From Paenibacillus sp. Soil766 (GTDB lineage: Bacteria > Bacillota > Bacilli > Paenibacillales > NBRC-103111), in NCBI RefSeq assembly GCF_001428105.1, contig NZ_LMSJ01000023.1:408929-472928 (forward strand): a DNA stretch of 64,000 nt, read 5' to 3'. This document shows, one piece after another, positions 1 to 8,388 of this stretch. The number at the start of each line of letters is the position of its first letter. Positions within the stretch are counted from its first letter, which is position 1. The translations under genes were made by a program, and so were the position numbers. Below the pieces are notes generated by a model. That model saw only the letters and a program-made list of their open reading frames with translations. It had not been told where the DNA came from and searched no databases.

Positions 1-109
1 TTGCCCAATCATGAGGCAAATTTACGGGCTCGAAGTTTTGATCTAGTGGCTCTTTTAAAGTAAATTCCCAATCATGCATCAAGTTTGTTACCACTCGGGT
101 CATGTTCAT
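1..109 (-). CDS. Glycoside hydrolase family 2 enzyme, N-terminus only (partial)
   Basis: An open frame starts with ATG at 109 behind a GAAAGGATG ribosome site and runs off the left edge, leaving 36 residues. It has the W-x-F core (DWEFTL) followed by NLPHDWA, the usual opening of the sugar-binding jelly-roll domain of GH2 beta-galactosidases and beta-glucuronidases. It sits 35 bp after two sugar permeases in the same direction, which fits a cytoplasmic exo-glycosidase acting on the imported sugar. The substrate cannot be told from this fragment. Confidence 0.72.
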   Translation of the reverse strand, partial: MNMTRVVTNLMHDWEFTLKEPLDQNFEPVNLPHDWA

Positions 110-144
110 AACATCCTTTCGGTGACTTCTTCTACTTGCCCTTA

Positions 145-1014
145 TTAACCTTTCAATCCCGTGGTGCTTATACCATCCACAATGTATCGCTGGAAAATAA
201 AGAATACGATAACAGGTGGAAGCAAGGATAAACTTGCCATCGCGAACATAGCTGACCAATCGGTTTGTGAACTAGGATCCGCAAACATTCGCAGCGCTAC
301 GCTTACGGTATACATCTTTGGCTTCCCTAAATAAATCATCGCTTCATAGAATTTATCCCATGTCCAATAAAATTCAAAGATCGCTGATGTAACCAGCGCC
401 GGTACAATTAGTGGAATAATAATTTTGAGATAAATACCGAAACGATTACAGCCGTCCATTTTCGCCGACTCATCGAGTTCATACGGAATGGTCCGAATAA
501 ACTGCATGATAAGAAAAATAAAGAACGCGCTTCCGAAAAAGGATGGGACTACGAGCGGAAGGATGGTGTTGATCCAATGTATTTTATAAAATATGATATA
601 CTGCGGGATTAGAATAATTTGAGACGGCAGCAGCATGGTCACCATCACGGTTGCAAACCAGAACCCTTTCCACCGAAATTTGATCCGTGCAAAGCCATAA
701 GCAATCAAAGAACAAGATAGCAAGGCGCCTAATGTTGACAGTAAGACGATAATAATCGTATTTGTAAAAAAGGTGGCAAAAGATATCCCGGCAAATCCCT
801 TCCAGCCGCGTGCATAATTAGAGAAGTTCCATACTTGCGGTAACAGGGAATGCGATTCGGCAAAAACTCTAGCGCTTTCTTTAAAGGAACTAGAAATCAT
901 CCATATTACGGGATATAACGAGAGTACAGCAATGAGTACGCACAAGATCTGGAAACTTAGCTTCGGCAGTATCGATTTCCAAGTTGATGTCATTTCATTC
1001 ACCCTTTGATTCAT
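145..1014 (-). CDS. Carbohydrate ABC transporter permease, MalG/CUT1 type
   Basis: This 289-residue inner-membrane protein has about six hydrophobic helices and, near residue 180, the cytoplasmic EAA loop (ELDESAKMDGCNRFGIYLKI) where the transport ATPase docks. It ends in the GLKG tail typical of MalG-type permeases. Together with the permease just upstream it should form the channel of a sugar importer fed by the lipoprotein at 2150-3499. Its start overlaps the end of the upstream permease gene by 20 bp, which suggests translational coupling. An ATG seven codons into the frame is an alternative start. No ATPase gene is nearby. Confidence 0.9.
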   Translation of the reverse strand: MNQRVNEMTSTWKSILPKLSFQILCVLIAVLSLYPVIWMISSSFKESARVFAESHSLLPQVWNFSNYARGWKGFAGISFATFFTNTIIIVLLSTLGALLSCSLIAYGFARIKFRWKGFWFATVMVTMLLPSQIILIPQYIIFYKIHWINTILPLVVPSFFGSAFFIFLIMQFIRTIPYELDESAKMDGCNRFGIYLKIIIPLIVPALVTSAIFEFYWTWDKFYEAMIYLGKPKMYTVSVALRMFADPSSQTDWSAMFAMASLSLLPPVIVFFIFQRYIVDGISTTGLKG

Positions 1015-1900
1015 AATGAACCCACGAATTTGATGTTTTGAATACGATGGCTGTTAGGATCGCCACAATCACTAACAGAATACAGGACAAAGCTGCGGCG
1101 TAACCCATTTCAAATAATTCGAACCCTCTCCGATATACATACAGCTGGTAGAACAACGTTTTATCCAAAGGACCTCCACCTGTAATGATTAAGCCTTGTG
1201 TAAACGTCATAAAACCACCGATTATTTGCATGACTAAATTAAAGAATAGGACAGGACTGAGCAGCGGCAAGGTAATCCGAATGAATCTTTGCCAACCGTT
1301 CGCACCATCGACTACTGCAGCTTCATAGTACGAAGCAGGAATGTTTTTTAAGCCCGCCAGAAAAATAACCATAGGCGATCCAAATTGCCACATGCTGAGC
1401 AGTACAATTGAACCTAACGCGGTACTCGGGTCCCCGACCCAAGAAATATCAGGGGTCTTACCGAACAGATACCCAATGATTGAGTTGACGGCCCCCTCTC
1501 TAGAGAACAACAGTCTCCACATGACGGCAACTGCAACACTCCCCCCGATGATAGAAGGAATATAGAACACTGTGCGATAAACCCCGACAAGGCGATGTTT
1601 CGTATTCAGCAGCATGGCAATCGCGAGTGCTACGATCAGACGTGCAGGAATCGCAATAAGTACGTAAATGAAAGTCACCTCCAACGATTGTATAAATTTG
1701 GGGTCATTCGTTAATATTTCAACATAATTGTCTAATCCCAACCATTTGGGGGAAGATAACAGATCATATTTCGTAAACGAAAAGTAAATCAGACAAATCA
1801 AAGGAACTAAGGTAAAAGCTAAAAACCCAATAATCCACGGCAAAATGAACATATAACCTGCCGCGTTCTCAAAATCCGAGCGCACAGCTGTTTTTCTCAC
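995..1900 (-). CDS. Carbohydrate ABC transporter permease, MalF/CUT1 type
   Basis: This 301-residue multi-spanning permease has its EAA loop at YYEAAVVDGANGWQRFIRI. The open frame reaches back to 2083, but that extension is hydrophilic, not permease-like, and overlaps a conserved regulatory element. I place the start at the GTG at 1900, which has GGAAGAGGTGG at the right distance; the protein then begins VRKTAVRSDFENAAGYMF, as usual for this family. It pairs with the permease at 145-1014. A terminator and a possible new promoter separate it from the binding-protein gene, so the two may be made at different levels. Confidence 0.9.
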   Translation of the reverse strand: MRKTAVRSDFENAAGYMFILPWIIGFLAFTLVPLICLIYFSFTKYDLLSSPKWLGLDNYVEILTNDPKFIQSLEVTFIYVLIAIPARLIVALAIAMLLNTKHRLVGVYRTVFYIPSIIGGSVAVAVMWRLLFSREGAVNSIIGYLFGKTPDISWVGDPSTALGSIVLLSMWQFGSPMVIFLAGLKNIPASYYEAAVVDGANGWQRFIRITLPLLSPVLFFNLVMQIIGGFMTFTQGLIITGGGPLDKTLFYQLYVYRRGFELFEMGYAAALSCILLVIVAILTAIVFKTSNSWVHYESKGE

Positions 1901-1929
1901 TTCTCGTCCACCTCTTCCGTTACTTTCTT

Positions 1930-2043
1930 GTAAGCAATGGCTATTCCGGGCCCTTGGAATATCAATCGTCCTAGTATAATCGTACCTCTGCAAGGCTTTG
2001 GGAACAATGAAATAACTCGATGACCTCTGTGCAAAAAGTCGAG
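1930..2043 (-). promoter_or_regulatory. Duplicated intergenic regulatory element, copy A (ahead of permease gene)
   Basis: Read on the minus strand, this block matches 3550-3664 at about 81% of positions by hand count, with one single-base gap. Shared features are a CTCGA...TCGAG inverted pair, the blocks GTTATT-CATTGTTCCC and GCAGAGGTACGAT, and GGGCCCG followed by AATAGCCATTG. TTGTTC and TACGAT lie 17 bp apart in both copies, as in a promoter. TATTCC and GGAATA can pair around GGGCCC. It ends 30 nt before the permease GTG. It may be a YesN-controlled promoter, a structured leader RNA, or both. Confidence 0.6.
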
Positions 2044-2081
2044 ATATTCTCCTATCTGCTCGCTGATAGGAATGGCAAAAC

Positions 2082-2110
2082 AAAAAAAGGCAGCATGTTA
2101 AGCTGCCTTT
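2082..2110 (-). terminator. Intrinsic terminator after the binding-protein gene
   Basis: On the minus strand GGCAGC and GCTGCC form a hairpin followed by a run of seven Ts. It lies between the stop of the binding-protein gene (2150) and copy A of the duplicated element, so it should cut or thin transcription from the binding protein into the permeases. Confidence 0.75.
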
Positions 2111-2149
2111 TCTTGAAGATCATAGTTCATCTTATTTCACTGGATGTTA

Positions 2150-3499
2150 TTATTTCTTATTCTTGTCCAAAATTTTAACGGATTCGCTTTTCAACGTTAC
2201 ATAAGCTTGCTCTGGAGTCGTCTTGTTATATAGGATTTGCTGCTCCAAATCCAGCATGAGCTTCTCAATCTCCGTTGAGCCTGCAGGTGGTTGAGGATCC
2301 ATTGGAGCGCTTGCTTTGGCAACTTGATCAATATAGGCAGCGGCTACCTTTTGCGCTGGCGTAAATCCATCTTTAATGCCGTCCCTTACTTTACCCGCCA
2401 CCGGCATACCTCTATCCGCATTAAGAACTTTATTCGCCTCTACATTGTTAACGAAATAACTGATGAATTTGGCTGCTTCTTCTTTATTGATTGAGTTGTT
2501 CGGAATTGAAAAATGATTGCCTGGGCGCAAATCCATTGCTTTTGCCCCGTTAGGTCCCGGAAGAGGGATAAGTTTTAACTCCTTACCAGCCGCCTTGGAG
2601 ATACTCTCAAACTGATTCGTATAGATGATATTGACAGCTGATTTCTTCTTTACGAGATTGGATTCTTCCGGTGATTTGATCGAGAGGAATACATCAATCG
2701 GCGGGATCAAACCCTCTTTGCTCCAATTCTTTTTCATCGTATAGAAATCTACATAGGTCTTTTCATCAAAACCAATGCCCGTTTTATCTGCATATTGAAC
2801 CTGCCCCATCTGCCTAGCATAATACGGGAACATGAAGTTTTCACCAAGAAGATCGTCAGCGCCGTATGATCCGGTAACCGCCTTCAACTTGACCAAGTCT
2901 TTCCCGAGATCTTCCCATGTTGCATAGCCATTCTCCGGAATCGTCAATCCTGCTTTTTGATATGCCTCTGGATCTACAACCATCGCTTTGGCATTAACAC
3001 CAAGAGGTATACCATACAATTTTCCTCCAAGCTTACCGCTAGACAAGGCACTCTCACTGATATCACTTACATCGATAAGCTTATTCACCACTAGATCATC
3101 CAGAGGCGCAATTAAATTTTTGTCCATAAACTGCTGTGTATCCGCAGAACCTACATAGTATTGCAGCACATCGGGCATATTGTTGGTCGCAGCTTGCAGC
3201 GTTACTTTCTGCCAATAACCATCAAACCCCTGAAATTCAGGCTGAAAAGACACATTTGGATGGTCTTTCTTATACATGTCTATCACTTTATTGGTTGCAT
3301 CGTGTCTAGGCTGAGATCCCCACCATAGCACGCGCAGAGAGCTTGCTTTAGCGCTCTCAGTTTGACTTGGCGAGCTTGATGTTGTTGCTGCTGCAGTTGC
3401 TGTTGCCGTACCTGCATCCTTCGTTCCGCTGGAGCAACCTGCTAGTGCCATCGTTACAGCTATACTTGCCACAATCGGTGTTATCGCTTTATATTTCAT
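2150..3499 (-). CDS. Sugar-binding lipoprotein of ABC importer
   Basis: This 449-residue extracellular solute-binding protein (family 1 type) starts with a basic, hydrophobic signal and a lipobox (ALAGC), so it should be cleaved, lipidated and anchored outside the membrane. The ATG at 3499 has AGGAGGG eight bases upstream; the frame extends nine codons further, but without a better ribosome site. After the cysteine comes a Ser/Thr/Ala-rich linker, then the binding domain beginning LRVLWWGSQPRHDATNK. It lies between the YesN regulator and the permeases, so it is the substrate catcher of this operon. The sugar is unknown; the GH2 neighbour hints at a beta-galactoside or glucuronide. Confidence 0.9.
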   Translation of the reverse strand: MKYKAITPIVASIAVTMALAGCSSGTKDAGTATATAAATTSSSPSQTESAKASSLRVLWWGSQPRHDATNKVIDMYKKDHPNVSFQPEFQGFDGYWQKVTLQAATNNMPDVLQYYVGSADTQQFMDKNLIAPLDDLVVNKLIDVSDISESALSSGKLGGKLYGIPLGVNAKAMVVDPEAYQKAGLTIPENGYATWEDLGKDLVKLKAVTGSYGADDLLGENFMFPYYARQMGQVQYADKTGIGFDEKTYVDFYTMKKNWSKEGLIPPIDVFLSIKSPEESNLVKKKSAVNIIYTNQFESISKAAGKELKLIPLPGPNGAKAMDLRPGNHFSIPNNSINKEEAAKFISYFVNNVEANKVLNADRGMPVAGKVRDGIKDGFTPAQKVAAAYIDQVAKASAPMDPQPPAGSTEIEKLMLDLEQQILYNKTTPEQAYVTLKSESVKILDKNKK

Positions 3500-3549
3500 C
3501 TCAAAAAACCCTCCTGTCATATACATTCCTGTGGGAAACTATGTGATCG

Positions 3550-3664
3550 ATAACCAATGGCTATTTTCGGGCCCTGAGAATACCATTTGTCTTTATACCA
3601 TCGTACCTCTGCGAAGCTATGGGAACAATGCAATAACTCGATGACCTATATGCAAAAATTCGAG
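3550..3664 (-). promoter_or_regulatory. Duplicated intergenic regulatory element, copy B (ahead of binding-protein gene)
   Basis: This is the second copy of the element at 1930-2043, placed between the response-regulator stop and the binding-protein start, 51 nt before the ATG. The CTCGA/TCGAG pair, the TTGTTC-17-TACGAT spacing and the GGGCCCG core are all kept. The distal hairpin TATTCTC/GAAAATA differs from copy A in a way that partly keeps pairing (a C-G pair becomes T-A), and AATGG/CCATT adds a perfect outer stem. Position and conservation suggest shared control of the two transcription units. Confidence 0.6.
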
Positions 3665-3680
3665 TTTTCACATGTTTCAG

Positions 3681-5249
3681 TTACATCCTTACTCCTTCAT
3701 CGATATTCCGTTTAAACTCCGAAGGCGTGAATCCCGTATATTTTTTAAACACTTTACTAAAATATTGTGTGTCTTCTCTGAAACCAGTTAATTTGGATAT
3801 TTCGTATATTTTCAAATCACCTGCTTGCTCAATCAAACGGATCGCCTGCTCCATTCTGCGTTCCAGGACATATTGCGAAAATTTCACCCCGGTTTCTTTC
3901 GAGAATAATCTGCCCAAATAGTCTACGTTCATATAAAGAAGTTCTTTCCCAATCCAAGTTAACGATAATTCGGGGTTGCTGAGATGCTCATCGATAATTC
4001 GAATGACAGACGAGATCATCTGGTTTTGATTGGTGGACGATTGATGATAATTGGATATAGCTACTTCTTCCGATACCGCATGAAGAAACTCAAAGGTCGC
4101 ATGCAGCGTATCTAATTCTTGAAATTTGACGACCTGGAACATCTTATCTGTGGACGGAGCCTGCTGGCCCTGACGAATAACAATCATGTATAATTCCATA
4201 CAATGCGATTTAACCTCGTTGATCTCCATGCGATTCTTCTCAAAAACGTCGAAGAGAGACTGAAGTCTATGGGTGACATCTTTTACATCTCCTGCCTTTA
4301 CGGAAGAGGCGATGGCTTCAAATGACGAATTAAAATCAACCTGCCACGCGACCTTTGTCGTAACCTTGACATCGCTACTAGTGAGCATACATCCTTCTGT
4401 AAAATAGAAACGATAGCGAAGTACGTCATGTACCTCTTTGTACATACTTCGAATGTCCTTGAAGCCTCCGGCTCCGCTAACGCCCATAAAAAGTTCTAAT
4501 CGGTAATAAGACTTATAAATATCTCTGATTTCATTTAAAATCGTCGCCAGATTCTCGAACGCCATGCTTTGTATCAATAGAAGTACACTGTCTTCAACAA
4601 CCGTACTTAAATAAAGCTTCTCCGCGGTAAACAAATCTTCGGCAATATTTTTCAATGCGAACTTCTCTAGGTAGCCACGGCTCTCGCCTAATTGAACAAG
4701 AACTAGTTGAAACGATTGCGCATGGATATGAAACATGGCCATAAATTCTTCGAAGTCCTGCTGGTTATAGGTACCTGTTAGGGCAATATCTCTCAGGAAT
4801 TGTTCTTTCACGTGAGGCAGCACCCGATAAAAATTATTGTTCAGTTTTGTGAAAAACTCGCGCTCCCTGCTCACATTGGCGATTTCTATTTTGATTTCGC
4901 TCAAAATATCAATGATTTGCAGCTCATTACATGGCTTAAGCAGATAATGCTTGATGCCGTAACGCATAGCTTCGCTCATATAATCGTACTCGTCATAGCC
5001 AGAAAGCACGACAAACACGGTATCGCTTCTTTTCTCCTTAATCTTTCCAATGAGTTCAAGACCATTCATGACAGGCATTTTGATGTCGGTGATCACGATA
5101 TCCGGCATCTCCTTGTCGACCCAATCTAAAGCTTCGAATCCATTTTTGGCAGCTCCAATCAACTGCAAGCCGTGTTCATCCCAATGAATCAAAGCAGCTA
5201 TGCTATCTCTGGATAACTTCTCGTCGTCTACTAATAGAACTTTATACAT
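3681..5249 (-). CDS. YesN-type response regulator (REC + AraC HTH)
   Basis: This 522-residue cytoplasmic regulator has an N-terminal receiver domain with acidic pocket D8/D9, phospho-acceptor D55 (VITDIKMP) and K105 (LLKP), a long middle region, and a C-terminal AraC double helix-turn-helix over roughly the last 100 residues (LSLTWIGKELLYMN... GFREDTQYFSKVFKKYTG). The ATG at 5249 overlaps the end of the kinase gene by eight bases, so the pair is translationally coupled. The frame extends upstream to 5357, but that lies inside the kinase gene. It should activate the adjoining binding-protein and permease genes, perhaps through the duplicated element. Confidence 0.92.
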   Translation of the reverse strand: MYKVLLVDDEKLSRDSIAALIHWDEHGLQLIGAAKNGFEALDWVDKEMPDIVITDIKMPVMNGLELIGKIKEKRSDTVFVVLSGYDEYDYMSEAMRYGIKHYLLKPCNELQIIDILSEIKIEIANVSREREFFTKLNNNFYRVLPHVKEQFLRDIALTGTYNQQDFEEFMAMFHIHAQSFQLVLVQLGESRGYLEKFALKNIAEDLFTAEKLYLSTVVEDSVLLLIQSMAFENLATILNEIRDIYKSYYRLELFMGVSGAGGFKDIRSMYKEVHDVLRYRFYFTEGCMLTSSDVKVTTKVAWQVDFNSSFEAIASSVKAGDVKDVTHRLQSLFDVFEKNRMEINEVKSHCMELYMIVIRQGQQAPSTDKMFQVVKFQELDTLHATFEFLHAVSEEVAISNYHQSSTNQNQMISSVIRIIDEHLSNPELSLTWIGKELLYMNVDYLGRLFSKETGVKFSQYVLERRMEQAIRLIEQAGDLKIYEISKLTGFREDTQYFSKVFKKYTGFTPSEFKRNIDEGVRM

Positions 5250-6996
5250 TTGCCTCACTCTCCTTCGGAATCTTAATCGTAACCTGAGTGCCCTTCCCCG
5301 CCTTACTATCGAAATAAAGTCCAGCCGATTCCCCGAACATAAGCCGTAAGCGCTCATGAATATTTTTGAGCCCGATCCCCGTCCCTTTAGAAGGCATGGC
5401 GAATATTCTCAATTGTTCTAGTGCGTTTTCGTCCATACCTGGACCGTTATCCATAACGGATATTTCGATGGATTCCTCTGATTGAGCAGCAGTGACTGTG
5501 ATCGTACAGTTGCCTAGCATATTTTCCAAACCGTGTTTAATCGCATTTTCGACAATTGGCTGAATAGACATTTTCGGTATTCGGTATTTATAGTATCTCT
5601 CATCGATATCAAGAACAAATTGGAGTTCGCTCTCGAATCTCACCTTTTGAATATGCATATAATCGTGAAGGAGTCCAATCTCCTCACCGAGAGTAATGAC
5701 TTGTATATTATTGCTGATGGCGTTCCGCAGCAATCTGCTAAGAGATTCCACCATATTTGAGATGGCTGCTTGTCCGCTTGTCCTTGCCATCCAATTGATC
5801 GAGGTTAGCGTGTTGTATAAGAAGTGCGGGTTAATTTGCGCTTGTAAAGCCCTGTACTCCGTATCCTTCAATAACATTTGCCGGGTATAGTTCTCTTCGA
5901 TCAATGTATCAATTCTTTGAATCATAATAAAAAAACGTTTTTGCAAATAACCGACTTCATCGGATCGGACCGTTTCTGGGGAATTAGGAACAATTAATTC
6001 AAAATCGCCTTTTTCTGCATACCTCATCTGCTGAGTTAATCGCTCGATTGGCTTCGTGATCCCTCTGGCAAAGCGATAACTAATCGCAATTACCGTTAGG
6101 AATAGGAGAAGCACAACCACAAGAAGAGCAAATCGCAGATCATTCTTTTTCTTGAAAATGTCGTTATAGGAGAGCACACTATAATAGGTCCATCCCATTT
6201 CATGAGAAGTGGTGTAGGCAATAAAAGAGCTCATTCCATTATTTTTTTGAATCGTATAGCCTTGTTTGGCGTCACGAATAGCTGCTTCAGGCTGATAGGC
6301 TTGATCAGGTGTATAAATGGGCTCATTACCTTTCCAGATGTAGAGCATTCCGCTTTCTTGAATAGCTGTTTGATGGTGCTGCACGACGGTATCTAAATTC
6401 ACTTGGAAAATAAGCGTACCCAACGGCTCCAGCAAGTCCGCTCCTGTCGAACGAATCTCTCTTGCGGCCAATAGATATGGATGAGCGGCATCGGGCTCTA
6501 CCCACACATTAGCTCCCTTTGCTTGCCTCGCTTTGATGATAACCTCATCCTTTTTGCGTTCCTCTGGTATCTGTGCACTTTGGCCAACCATCAAATCGTA
6601 TCCGAAATCATTAATAAAACGAATCGAGGATATATTCTTTTCAGTCAAAATATAGACGAAAATCTTATTTTTGAAATCTGTTAACGCTTGTGCCCGATCG
6701 TATTCATTGGTCATTTCCTTTACTTTTTTAAGCTGATCTTGAATTCTAGCGTCCGTAGCGATCGTCAGCGATAGCTTTTCAATATTGCTAATTTCATTCT
6801 CTATATCGCCAATTGAATTATTAATGCTTCGAGCAGACTGTACATATAGCATTTCATCATAAGCTTGAAAGACATATTGCAAGCATGAAGTGACCACTAG
6901 GCAAAAAAATACGATTAATAGCATCATGACGACCATAAGCTTATGTTTAATCTTCATATCCTTGAAGGATATGCGACGAAATCGGTCTGTAATCAA
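5242..6996 (-). CDS. YesM-type sensor histidine kinase
   Basis: This membrane kinase of about 584 residues has a first membrane helix near residues 20-40, an extracellular Cache-like sensor to about 285, a second helix near 290-310, HAMP, then the His_kinase domain (QINPHFLYN with the phospho-histidine) and an HATPase domain (N-box QPIVENAIKHG, G-box DNGPGMD). A GTG at 7014 opens the frame but has no ribosome site; AAGGGG lies nine bases before a TTG at 6996, which I prefer. It is the sensor for the YesN protein encoded just downstream. The signal is probably the sugar or its bound lipoprotein. Confidence 0.9.
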   Translation of the reverse strand: MITDRFRRISFKDMKIKHKLMVVMMLLIVFFCLVVTSCLQYVFQAYDEMLYVQSARSINNSIGDIENEISNIEKLSLTIATDARIQDQLKKVKEMTNEYDRAQALTDFKNKIFVYILTEKNISSIRFINDFGYDLMVGQSAQIPEERKKDEVIIKARQAKGANVWVEPDAAHPYLLAAREIRSTGADLLEPLGTLIFQVNLDTVVQHHQTAIQESGMLYIWKGNEPIYTPDQAYQPEAAIRDAKQGYTIQKNNGMSSFIAYTTSHEMGWTYYSVLSYNDIFKKKNDLRFALLVVVLLLFLTVIAISYRFARGITKPIERLTQQMRYAEKGDFELIVPNSPETVRSDEVGYLQKRFFIMIQRIDTLIEENYTRQMLLKDTEYRALQAQINPHFLYNTLTSINWMARTSGQAAISNMVESLSRLLRNAISNNIQVITLGEEIGLLHDYMHIQKVRFESELQFVLDIDERYYKYRIPKMSIQPIVENAIKHGLENMLGNCTITVTAAQSEESIEISVMDNGPGMDENALEQLRIFAMPSKGTGIGLKNIHERLRLMFGESAGLYFDSKAGKGTQVTIKIPKESEANV

Positions 6997-7022
6997 GGTG
7001 TTCAGCCCCTTCACGCAAAGTG

Positions 7023-7058
7023 AGAAAAGACACTGACCGCATCGTCAGTGTCTTTTCT
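7023..7058 (-). terminator. 15-bp perfect hairpin directly ahead of the kinase gene
   Basis: Arms at 7023-7037 and 7044-7058 (AGAAAAGACACTGAC and its complement) enclose a 6-base loop. The A-rich and T-rich ends give it the look of a bidirectional terminator. It ends 11 nt before the ribosome site of the kinase gene, so on the minus strand it could attenuate that operon. It could also be left over from a lost upstream gene. The strand of action is uncertain. Confidence 0.5.
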
Positions 7059-7432
7059 TAGATTATCTTATTATGGATTCCATGCCCATAGAAAAATTCG
7101 TGCATTCTTATGTACTTTTCAGACTTTTTGAAGCGTTGTTAAAACTAAATATAGCGGTAGCTAGGATGGAAATTCTCCTAGTCTGCCGCCACCTCTCAAG
7201 ATCTTCCATATTCAATTAGAAAACTGTACACTCCACATGTGACAGTATACATTAATAACAAAAATGTTCCCAGTAGAAGCGGGAGTATCCGCTAACTAAC
7301 CAATTCATGAACCTTAGTCAAGATGCTAAGTTTTTTTTCTATTGTAGGTATATCTTCATCTAAAAATCTTACTATAACTTGACGATAAACATACATAACC
7401 AATTTTAACTATCACGATTTTACCAAAAGGGG
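7059..7432. other. Divergent intergenic region, no gene seen
   Basis: About 370 AT-rich bases separate the kinase operon (minus) from the orphan gene at 7433 (plus). It should hold both promoters, but I could not pick convincing -35/-10 pairs. I see no RNA gene and no open frame with protein-like features. Confidence 0.5.
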
Positions 7433-8083
7433 ATGAACGAAATAGATACTCTTCCAGAAAAAACAGAGAATAATCATAATGATGATTCTAAGAAAAATCT
7501 AATTAACAGTATTGAAAATAGGTTGAACTCTTATAAAACAAACCCCGCTCATCTTGATTTTAATAAACAACAAAAACTGATAATCGACATGAAAGAAGCA
7601 GGATATTCCGCAGATAAAATACAAAGTTGCGAAAAGGAATTAAATTATATAAGAAAAGAACTGAGCCATAAAGCAATATTTGTTCAGCGTTATACACAAA
7701 AAATAAATTCCGGTACTCTTAGAAGTGATGAAGTACAAGATTGGTTATTTCCAATGATGAGAGAATATATGACGATATTAAAGTACCACCCCAAAAAGAT
7801 AGATAAAGTTATTCAAGCCCTTTCAAGTAGACATGTTAGTGAAAGAATGCAACAGAAAGCCACAGATAAATTCGCAGTAACAGATATTAATTACCCAAGC
7901 ACAAACTTTACCCTTAAATGTCCGAAATGTAGTTCAACCAACATCAGTACCGAAAAAAAGGGATTTAGCTTAGGGAAAGCTACAGTGGGGGGATTGGTTT
8001 TTGGTGCTGTAGGCTTACTAGGAGGGCTGATTGGTAAAAACACCCCAATTAATTGGTGTTCTAGTTGTGGGAACAGATGGTGA
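7433..8083 (+). CDS. Hypothetical protein with C-terminal zinc ribbon and glycine-rich segment
   Basis: This 216-residue protein is not recognised as a whole. Residues 1-150 are polar, Lys/Asn/Glu-rich and probably helical. CxxC pairs at 163-166 (CPKC) and 209-212 (CSSC) make a likely zinc ribbon. Between them, residues 184-201 are a Gly/Val/Leu run like a glycine zipper or one membrane helix inserted in the ribbon. The gene is visibly more AT-rich than its neighbours, stands alone on the plus strand and has its own terminator, all of which suggest acquisition. GGGG lies directly against the ATG, too close for a normal ribosome site, so the start is uncertain. Confidence 0.7.
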   Translation: MNEIDTLPEKTENNHNDDSKKNLINSIENRLNSYKTNPAHLDFNKQQKLIIDMKEAGYSADKIQSCEKELNYIRKELSHKAIFVQRYTQKINSGTLRSDEVQDWLFPMMREYMTILKYHPKKIDKVIQALSSRHVSERMQQKATDKFAVTDINYPSTNFTLKCPKCSSTNISTEKKGFSLGKATVGGLVFGAVGLLGGLIGKNTPINWCSSCGNRW

Positions 8084-8182
8084 CTCTCATTAAATAAAGC
8101 GTCATTTTCGTCACCATAAGTATGTTAAGTATTAGATTAAGTAAAGATTGAAGTATAAGAAGATACCACCACCATCACCACC

Positions 8183-8206
8183 CCCGCCTATGGCGGGATT
8201 TTATTT
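8183..8206 (+). terminator. Intrinsic terminator after the zinc-ribbon orphan
   Basis: CCCGCC and GGCGGG pair around a TAT loop and are followed by ATTTTATTT, about 100 bp after the stop codon at 8083. Confidence 0.75.
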
Positions 8207-8267
8207 GAAGTCGGTTCCTAATTTCTAAGTGCTGATGTGGTATCCTGCTCCCACTCCCTTATGAAGA

Positions 8268-8365
8268 CAAAAAAATACCCTCTTGTTTAAAGAGGGCAAT
8301 CCCACATTAACTTCTCACTCATTATTTCCGTTCCAAACTAATAGTGAACAGCACTCCACATGCAC
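8268..8365 (-). repeat. Terminator-linked repeat, copy 1 (after the DUF4317 gene)
   Basis: On the minus strand this holds GTTCACTATT, TTTGGAACGGAAATAA, then a hairpin (CCCTCTT/AAGAGGG, 8278-8296) with a long T tail that ends the DUF4317 transcript. The same order of blocks recurs at 9594-9675 on the other side of that gene. Read as protein, the block gives AVHY-stop-FGTEI, matching AVHSSFGTEI in copy 2, so an in-frame stop interrupts this copy. Confidence 0.5.
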
Positions 8366-8388
8366 CGTCTGCGTGAAAGTTCCCTACT

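Noticed and set aside
1901..2083. 61-codon N-terminal extension of the MalF-type permease
   Set aside because: It is non-permease-like, overlaps the conserved regulatory element and has no ribosome site; the GTG at 1900 does.
1930..3664. Known riboswitch or T-box identity for the duplicated element
   Set aside because: The T-box, SAM, lysine, c-di-GMP, fluoride, ZTP and cobalamin core sequences that I recall do not match; a covariance search would be needed to be sure.
5250..5357. 36-codon extension of the first YesN regulator
   Set aside because: It lies inside the kinase coding region and would precede the receiver domain with Arg-rich sequence; the overlapping ATG at 5249 begins the domain properly.
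8161..8185. CCACCA-rich tract as a microsatellite or tag
   Set aside because: It is short, imperfect and merges into a terminator stem; no further meaning is supported.
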